A stretch of 18,187 nt of DNA, from the NCBI GenBank assembly GCA_965214015.1, contig CBDCAS010000010.1:1-18187 (forward strand), in the 5' to 3' direction. Positions 14,595-18,187 of this stretch are shown here, piece after piece. The stretch comes from CBDCAS01 sp965214015. Lineage in GTDB: Bacteria > Pseudomonadota > Gammaproteobacteria > Coxiellales > Coxiellaceae. The position numbers were made by a program, and so were the translations under genes. The notes beneath the pieces were generated by a model. That model searched no databases. It was not told the origin of the DNA and saw only the letters and a list, made by a program, of their open reading frames with translations. Position 1 is the first letter of the stretch. Every line of letters begins with the position of its first letter.

Positions 14595-14644
14595 CCCGAT
14601 GGGGAAGGTGTATTGCTTCCCTCTAGGAAGGCATGGCTTTCTCC
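14595..14644 (+). promoter_or_regulatory. Structured leader 1, upstream of the 273-aa gene
   Basis: GGGGAAGGT (14601-14609) can pair with GCTTTCTCC (14636-14644), allowing G-U pairs. In between, CTTCCC (14616-14621) can instead pair back to GGGAAG (14602-14607) or forward to GGAAG (14626-14630). This gives competing folds like those of the three other leaders, though less clear-cut. A T8 run follows at 14647-14654, so an attenuator-like role is possible. The IS630 end lies immediately to the left. Confidence 0.4.
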
Positions 14645-14675
14645 TATTTTTTTTAAAATGAAAGGAGAAATCACT

Positions 14676-15497
14676 ATGTCACTACAAAATAAACTGAAAA
14701 ACTCAGGCAGCATGCAAGAAAGATTGCAATTAAGAGCCAATGCTAAAGTGAACACCAATGAGCATTCTGTTAAAACATTAGCAGAATCATTATCTTGTGT
14801 CACAAAAATGACCGCTTATCAGATCAGGCAATTGACCCTTCATGAAAATGGAGAGTTCATAACTTGTTCTGGTAGCAAAGAAGCTTTAGATATTATTAAC
14901 CATATCAAAAGCATCCTACGGTCACGAGGATTTGGTTGTTATGCTTTGCATAACTTTATCTGGATTGTACCTTTTATTCATGAAAGCATTCATATACCTG
15001 ATTTTGAATGGGCAAAAGCAATTTTGCCCGATTTAAAAGCGGACTTATTAGGAAAAGCATTTCCTGATCAAGTCCAAAAAGAAAGTCACGCACCCAAAAA
15101 TATGAAAAAAGCTGCATCGAAAGCATTGCATTCGATCTTAGGCTTAGTCAGTGTTTTAGGCTCTGTGCTGACTTATCATGGTACATACCGAACTCTAATC
15201 AAGCGCTTGTATAACAGGATTCACCTGTTAAATGCCAACAAACAACTTGATAGCAAAGTTATCTTGAAATGCGTAGATGAGTGTGTTGCAACGTTAACGA
15301 ATAATTACATTTTTCTTCAAAGTTATGCTTTCATTATGGGCATCACTAAGTGGAAAATGTACCTTAAGAAAAACTGGAAAGGTCTTGGCAGAGATTTTAC
15401 CAATGTTGACTTGTTAAAAGGCTGTTTTAAAGCAGCGTTGACGTTCGATCTATCCAGAGAATTTGGCCTAACGTTTGATGGGAGGTGTGTTTTATGA
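14676..15497 (+). CDS. Hypothetical protein, 273 aa
   Basis: I do not recognise this protein. It is soluble and basic overall, with no signal peptide. The N-terminal 40 residues are polar (MSLQNKLKNSGSMQERLQL). Residues about 50-115 look like a small alpha/beta domain (TAYQIRQLTLHENGEFITCSGSKEALDIINHIKSIL). The C-terminal half is mostly helical, with several lysine-rich segments (SHAPKNMKKAASKALHS; KWKMYLKKNWKGLGR). ATG 14676 is chosen because AAGGAG 14662-14667 is 8 nt upstream; an in-frame ATG at 14613 lies inside the structured leader and is rejected. It overlaps the DUF6876-like gene by 4 bp (ATGA), so the two are co-translated. Given its place among SSB, topoisomerase and methylase genes of the ICE, a DNA-related role is possible but unproven. 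Confidence 0.75.
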   Translation: MSLQNKLKNSGSMQERLQLRANAKVNTNEHSVKTLAESLSCVTKMTAYQIRQLTLHENGEFITCSGSKEALDIINHIKSILRSRGFGCYALHNFIWIVPFIHESIHIPDFEWAKAILPDLKADLLGKAFPDQVQKESHAPKNMKKAASKALHSILGLVSVLGSVLTYHGTYRTLIKRLYNRIHLLNANKQLDSKVILKCVDECVATLTNNYIFLQSYAFIMGITKWKMYLKKNWKGLGRDFTNVDLLKGCFKAALTFDLSREFGLTFDGRCVL

Positions 15498-15898
15498 GTA
15501 CCTACACCTCAAAAATAGCGTTAGAGGCAAGACAGTTCACCGGCACTGGTAACTGGTATAAACACTTCCTTGGAATTGTTTTTACTGATGGTGTGAAATG
15601 GTTACGTGAACAACTTGAGTGTTATTGGTTAATTGATGATATTGCTATTTTTTCTAGAGATTTCTGGAGAAAAGAATCATTTATCACGGCTGATTTTAGC
15701 CATGATAATGATAAAGCCATATTAACATTAACCGATGGCAATGACCGCTTGTTATTTAGTAATAAGTATCCTTACAGCGATTTATCCATCGATCACCAAT
15801 CACTGGTGACTTCAGAACTTAATCCGTTTTTACGGTTATTTCTGATTTACGATGGTGGATTTAAAAGGTATGTCTTGTTGCTACCCAGTGAATATTAA
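15494..15898 (+). CDS. DUF6876-like protein
   Basis: A 134-aa protein matching by eye the DUF6876 pattern. It has ARQFTGTGNWYKH near the N-terminus, FTDGVKWLREQLECYWLIDDIA in the middle, a LTLTDGNDRLLFSNKYPYSDL strand region and a terminal LLLPSEY. Such proteins are common in plasmids, ICEs and phages and have no established function that I know of. GGGAGG 15480-15485 is 8 nt before ATG 15494, whose ATG overlaps the stop of the preceding gene. It probably forms a two-gene unit with it. No catalytic residues can be named. Confidence 0.75.
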   Translation: MSTYTSKIALEARQFTGTGNWYKHFLGIVFTDGVKWLREQLECYWLIDDIAIFSRDFWRKESFITADFSHDNDKAILTLTDGNDRLLFSNKYPYSDLSIDHQSLVTSELNPFLRLFLIYDGGFKRYVLLLPSEY

Positions 15899-15925
15899 TT
15901 TTTTGATAAACACTTTGTTTAACGA

Positions 15926-15973
15926 CCCTTGGGGAATCATGACTGTTTCCTCACGGGGACATAGTGGTTCTCC
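15926..15973 (+). promoter_or_regulatory. Structured leader 2 (interleaved stems)
   Basis: Stem a is CCCTTG (15926-15931) with CACGGG (15952-15957), one mismatch. Stem b is GGGGAATCAT (15931-15940) with GTGGTTCTCC (15964-15973), 10 pairs including G-U pairs. The order is a-b-a'-b', a pseudoknot or two alternative hairpins, ending 23 nt before the downstream start. A competing hairpin between GGGGAA and TTTCC (15946-15950) is also possible. Confidence 0.5.
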
Positions 15974-15996
15974 TCTTTTAAAACAGGAAGGAGATT

Positions 15997-16302
15997 ATGA
16001 TGAACAATAACGCTGATATTGATTGGAGCCAAGTAGAAAGAGAGCTTGAGCGCGCTATCGACAACATCCAACATCTTGGATTAACGGTTGAAGTCGTCGG
16101 TAATTGGTTGTGGCTATCTGGTCAAACCAAACCGTATGCCCAAGATCTTCGCGAAGCAGGGTTTCAATGGTCAAAAGCCAAAGAACGCTGGTTTTATAAA
16201 CCCAGCACCTTGCCAAGCAAAAAAAAGAGTGATCGCCAAATTAGCATGGATCAAATCCGTGATTATTATGGTAGTCAACTTCTTCACTTCAATAATCAAT
16301 AA
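15997..16302 (+). CDS. Small ICE/plasmid protein, function unknown
   Basis: A 101-aa soluble protein. The core LTVEVVGNWLWLSGQTKPYAQDLREAGFQWSKAKERWFYKP followed by SMDQIRDYYGSQ is a pattern I know from many plasmid- and phage-encoded small proteins. In these the segment 'W.WvsG.T......lk..Gf.ws..k..WyykP' is conserved. No biochemical function can be assigned. AAGGAG 15988-15993 is 3 nt before the first ATG and 6 nt before the second (16000), so translation may actually begin at 16000. It has its own structured leader and is separated from its neighbours by about 90-100 bp on each side, unlike the compact transfer operon. That suggests separate regulation. Confidence 0.75.
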   Translation: MMNNNADIDWSQVERELERAIDNIQHLGLTVEVVGNWLWLSGQTKPYAQDLREAGFQWSKAKERWFYKPSTLPSKKKSDRQISMDQIRDYYGSQLLHFNNQ

Positions 16303-16320
16303 AAAAGTAGTTTAACCCAA

Positions 16321-16359
16321 GTCGGGAATAATAAGCCCCGACAGGGCTTCATTATTTCC
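16321..16359 (+). promoter_or_regulatory. Structured leader 3 (interleaved stems)
   Basis: Stem a is GTCGGG (16321-16326) with CCCGAC (16337-16342), 6 perfect pairs. Stem b is GGAATAATAAGC (16325-16336) with its near-complement at 16346-16359, one bulge and one G-U pair. The a-b-a'-b' order predicts a pseudoknot or a switch between two hairpins. It ends about 30 nt before the SSB gene start. Confidence 0.6.
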
Positions 16360-16388
16360 TTGCTTAATATTCTTGAAGGAGAATCATT

Positions 16389-16751
16389 ATGTATGAAAAC
16401 ACAGTAAATCTTGTTGGCTTTGTAGGTCAAGTAACTCTTTATGAAAATGAGGGTAAAAAACCGTTTGCGAAACTTACGTTAGTAACCACTAAACGCTTTA
16501 CAAATAAAAAGGGCGAAAAAGTGGAAAAAACAGCTTGGCACACATTGCAGTGCTTTGGACACCTGGTCGATGCTATTAAAGATAGGGTCGAGAAGGGGAG
16601 CTATTTGTCTATTTCTGGAGAACTGAAATACGACAAATGGCAAACTGAAGCCGATGAAAAGCGTTCTGCTGCGGTGATCAATGTTAAAAACCTTTATCAG
16701 TTAATTGATCCTAAGCTGCAAGAATGGATTGATCAAGTCAGCCACCTGTAA
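16389..16751 (+). CDS. ssb: SSB-like single-stranded DNA-binding protein (second copy)
   Basis: A 120-aa SSB-family protein with a canonical OB-fold order. It opens NTVNLVGFVGQVTLYENEGKKPFAKLTLVTT, then AWHTLQCFGHLVDAIKDRVEKGSYLSISGELKYDKW, and ends IINVKNLYQLID-like with a short tail lacking the acidic DDDIPF tip. It is closer to typical SSB than the copy after topB. GAAGGAGA at 16375-16382 serves ATG 16389. The stop codon lies inside a 7-bp hairpin (16745-16766). Likely role: coating single-stranded DNA of the element or supporting recombination or replication after transfer. ICEs and conjugative plasmids commonly carry their own SSB, but two different ones this close together is notable. 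Confidence 0.9.
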   Translation: MYENTVNLVGFVGQVTLYENEGKKPFAKLTLVTTKRFTNKKGEKVEKTAWHTLQCFGHLVDAIKDRVEKGSYLSISGELKYDKWQTEADEKRSAAVINVKNLYQLIDPKLQEWIDQVSHL

Positions 16752-16766
16752 TCGTTGTGTTACAGG
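16745..16766 (+). other. Hairpin across the ssb stop codon
   Basis: CCTGTAA (16745-16751) pairs perfectly with TTACAGG (16760-16766) around an 8-nt loop. The stop codon TAA is part of the stem. No T-run follows, so it is more likely an mRNA 3'-end or boundary structure than an intrinsic terminator. Confidence 0.45.
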
Positions 16767-16788
16767 ACTGACAAGATATTTCGTTTCA

Positions 16789-16829
16789 CCCTGATGGGAA
16801 TAGACTTTCCATCAGGGGTGTCTATTCCC
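16789..16829 (+). promoter_or_regulatory. Structured leader 4 (perfect interleaved stems)
   Basis: Stem a is CCCTGATGG (16789-16797) with CCATCAGGG (16809-16817), 9 perfect pairs. Stem b is GGGAATAGAC (16796-16805) with GTCTATTCCC (16820-16829), 10 perfect pairs. The two stems interleave and share two bases. The RNA must therefore form either a compact H-type pseudoknot or one of two exclusive hairpins. It lies 23 nt upstream of the methyltransferase gene and is the clearest member of the four leaders. Confidence 0.7.
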
Positions 16830-16852
16830 ATTATTTAATTTGGAGAGGACAC

Positions 16853-18022
16853 ATGAGACAATCTTCTGATCAAGATTCTAATGTTTTTAATACTCAACGT
16901 GTGGAGAACAATATTAAGGCATTGCGGTCTTTATACTCAAAGCAACCCCGTTTAGATACTTTAAAAAGTTATTCAGGATGGGGTGGTCTTAGGAAAGCGA
17001 TATATACACCTGGGATATTTTGGCGATTAAAGCAAATCATAAGTGACGAAGCTTTTCAAAGCATTAAAAAAACTCTAAAAACTGCTTATTTTACGCCACA
17101 TTGTTTGGTTGATTTTATCTATCAATGCCTCAGTTCATTGATACATCAACCGTGTCGTATTTTAGAACCCAGCGCTGGATTGGGTGTTTTTATTGAGCGC
17201 ATGCCAGAATCGTTTCGCAAAGCCTATATAACAGCGATTGAAATGGATCAGATCAATAGTTGCTTTTTAAAAGCACTCTATCCGCATATCGCGGTTCAAT
17301 GCAAGGGCTTTGAAACCTTTGGTAAGAATGCTTCTTTTGATCTGATTGTGGGTAATCCACCCTTTGGTCAATATTATGTGGCAGATACAATACATAAGGA
17401 TATTACTTGTTATAGTATTCATCATTACTTTGTCGCTAAGGCGATGCGTTTGCTAAAACCAAATGGGGTATTAGCTATGATTTTGCCACGATATTTTATG
17501 GATAACTCCAGAAAACACGTCAGAGCATTGATAAAAGCAGAAGGTGGCTCATTAATTGCAGCTTATCGTCTGCCTGATTCTTTGTTTGATGATGCTACTG
17601 TGACGATTGATATTGTATTTTTAAGAAAAAATACAGGATCAGTTGATTGGATTGAGGCAAAACCGATCAAAGACGGTGACAAACAGGCATTTATGAATCA
17701 ATATTTTTTCGATCATCCTCATCATATTTTAGGAACCATCGAATTTATTGAGATATATGGGCGGCATGAAATCACTTGCACAGCACAAGGCGACTTATCG
17801 TCTTTGTTAGCATGTGCCATGGATAGGTTTCAGAGGCCTGTGCCAGATAGCCAATCACTGTCTTTTTTGACTTGCCAGTTAAGCAATGCACAATCAGCAT
17901 TAGCACAATTGGTGACTAAAAAAAGTAAATTGGAGCGGCTGCATCAGGACATTCAAACCACCCAAGATAAACTGATGCATTTATATGCTCAGGCAAAATA
18001 TTTGCTAGGGTTTGATGTTTAA
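16853..18022 (+). CDS. DarB-type N6-adenine methyltransferase domain protein (short form)
   Basis: A 389-aa SAM-dependent methyltransferase-like protein. An N-terminal SYSGWGGLRKA (about residues 39-49) matches the GWGGL motif in front of the methylase domain in large mobile-element methylase-helicases (DarB-like). Then come TAYFTPHCLVDFI, SAM motif I ILEPSAGLGVFIERMP (about 101-116), motif IV DLIVGNPPFGQYY (about 163-175) and the following VLAMILPRYFM and DATVTIDIVFLRK strands. NPPF predicts N6-adenine methylation. The C-terminal 60 residues form a coiled coil (LSNAQSALAQLVTKKSKLERLHQDIQTTQDKL). Large relatives continue into a helicase of a thousand or more residues; here the frame stops and a terminator follows. 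Likely role: protecting incoming element DNA from restriction, by inference. GGAGAGGA 16842-16849 precedes the start. Confidence 0.83.
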   Translation: MRQSSDQDSNVFNTQRVENNIKALRSLYSKQPRLDTLKSYSGWGGLRKAIYTPGIFWRLKQIISDEAFQSIKKTLKTAYFTPHCLVDFIYQCLSSLIHQPCRILEPSAGLGVFIERMPESFRKAYITAIEMDQINSCFLKALYPHIAVQCKGFETFGKNASFDLIVGNPPFGQYYVADTIHKDITCYSIHHYFVAKAMRLLKPNGVLAMILPRYFMDNSRKHVRALIKAEGGSLIAAYRLPDSLFDDATVTIDIVFLRKNTGSVDWIEAKPIKDGDKQAFMNQYFFDHPHHILGTIEFIEIYGRHEITCTAQGDLSSLLACAMDRFQRPVPDSQSLSFLTCQLSNAQSALAQLVTKKSKLERLHQDIQTTQDKLMHLYAQAKYLLGFDV

Positions 18023-18074
18023 GCATTAGAGAGGGTTTTGCTAGGTCCATCACGCATAAGCAGACACCTTGTAG

Positions 18075-18097
18075 AAGGCGGGTTTATCCCGCCTTTT
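18075..18097 (+). terminator. Rho-independent terminator after the methyltransferase gene
   Basis: AAGGCGGG (18075-18082) and CCCGCCTT (18088-18095) form a GC-rich 8-bp stem with a TTTAT loop and a T4 run. An outer stem ATAAGCA (18056-18062) with TGCTTAT (18097-18103) could extend it. It ends the right-hand gene set. The remaining 18104-18187 is AT-rich with no gene I can support. Confidence 0.85.
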
Positions 18098-18187
18098 GCT
18101 TATATCAAGATTTTATTACTTTAAGTCTATTTTGATCATTAACGCCAGATAAAAATTCAGTATATGTTGAATTTATGGCATAACCTA

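Noticed and set aside
13525..18061. 12-bp inverted match GCTTATGCGTGA (13525-13536) with TCACGCATAAGC (18050-18061)
   Set aside because: Several 12-bp inverted matches are expected by chance in 18 kb, and the match does not extend.
18104..18187. Possible start of another gene (ATG near 18162)
   Set aside because: There is no ribosome-binding site, and the frame leaves the window after a few codons.

Overview
The window looks like part of an integrative and conjugative element (ICE) of the PFGI-1/TOL/SXT ('PFL_47xx') type in an AT-rich gammaproteobacterium. The host is inferred from the low GC, the divergence of the proteins from the Pseudomonas versions, and an IS630 element. A Legionella/Coxiella-like relative is plausible, but no rRNA or tRNA is present to settle it.

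Left half (1-12937): a mainly rightward conjugation operon. It holds the end of an unidentified upstream gene, then three exported proteins resembling the TIGR03757, TIGR03756 (TraU-like) and TIGR03755 families. Next come a TraG-N-type polytopic membrane protein, a small membrane protein and the coupling ATPase TraD. After these lie a DsbA/DsbG-like thioredoxin-fold protein with a CEYC site, a membrane-anchored protein with a possible TraI_2_C-like end, a TIGR03761/AcaB-like protein, DNA topoisomerase III and an SSB-like protein. Genes are packed with 4-8 bp overlaps or gaps of a few bases. Two antisense insertions interrupt the operon: a 100-codon membrane-protein gene at 4534-4836 and a HigBA-like toxin-antitoxin pair at 7256-7886.

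Centre (12938-13562): about 620 bp with no credible gene. It carries a perfect extended -10 promoter (TGATATAAT). About 12 bp downstream is a complete type I hammerhead self-cleaving ribozyme (12975-13032). After that come roughly 400 nt with many internal helices, including a perfect 10-bp long-range stem, and a terminator-like hairpin near 13438-13471. I read this as a self-processing structured noncoding RNA carried by the element. It is the most unusual object in the window.

An IS630-family insertion sequence (13563-14592) follows, with 21-bp terminal inverted repeats and TA at both ends. Its transposase is split by a -1 shift at an A8 run.

Right half (14593-18187): five rightward accessory genes. 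They encode an unknown 273-aa protein, a DUF6876-like protein, a small ICE/plasmid protein, a second SSB-like protein and a truncated DarB-type N6-adenine methyltransferase domain. Four of the five have a similar untranslated leader in which two stems interleave (a-b-a'-b'). The architecture suggests a repeated cis-regulatory pseudoknot RNA, possibly related to the radC RNA motif known from ICE genes. A strong terminator at 18075-18097 closes the set.

Together the genes cover mating-pair formation, disulfide chemistry in the periplasm, DNA delivery (TraD), processing of single-stranded DNA (topoisomerase III, two SSBs), maintenance (toxin-antitoxin) and possibly evasion of host restriction. 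The relaxase, integrase and att sites are outside the window.
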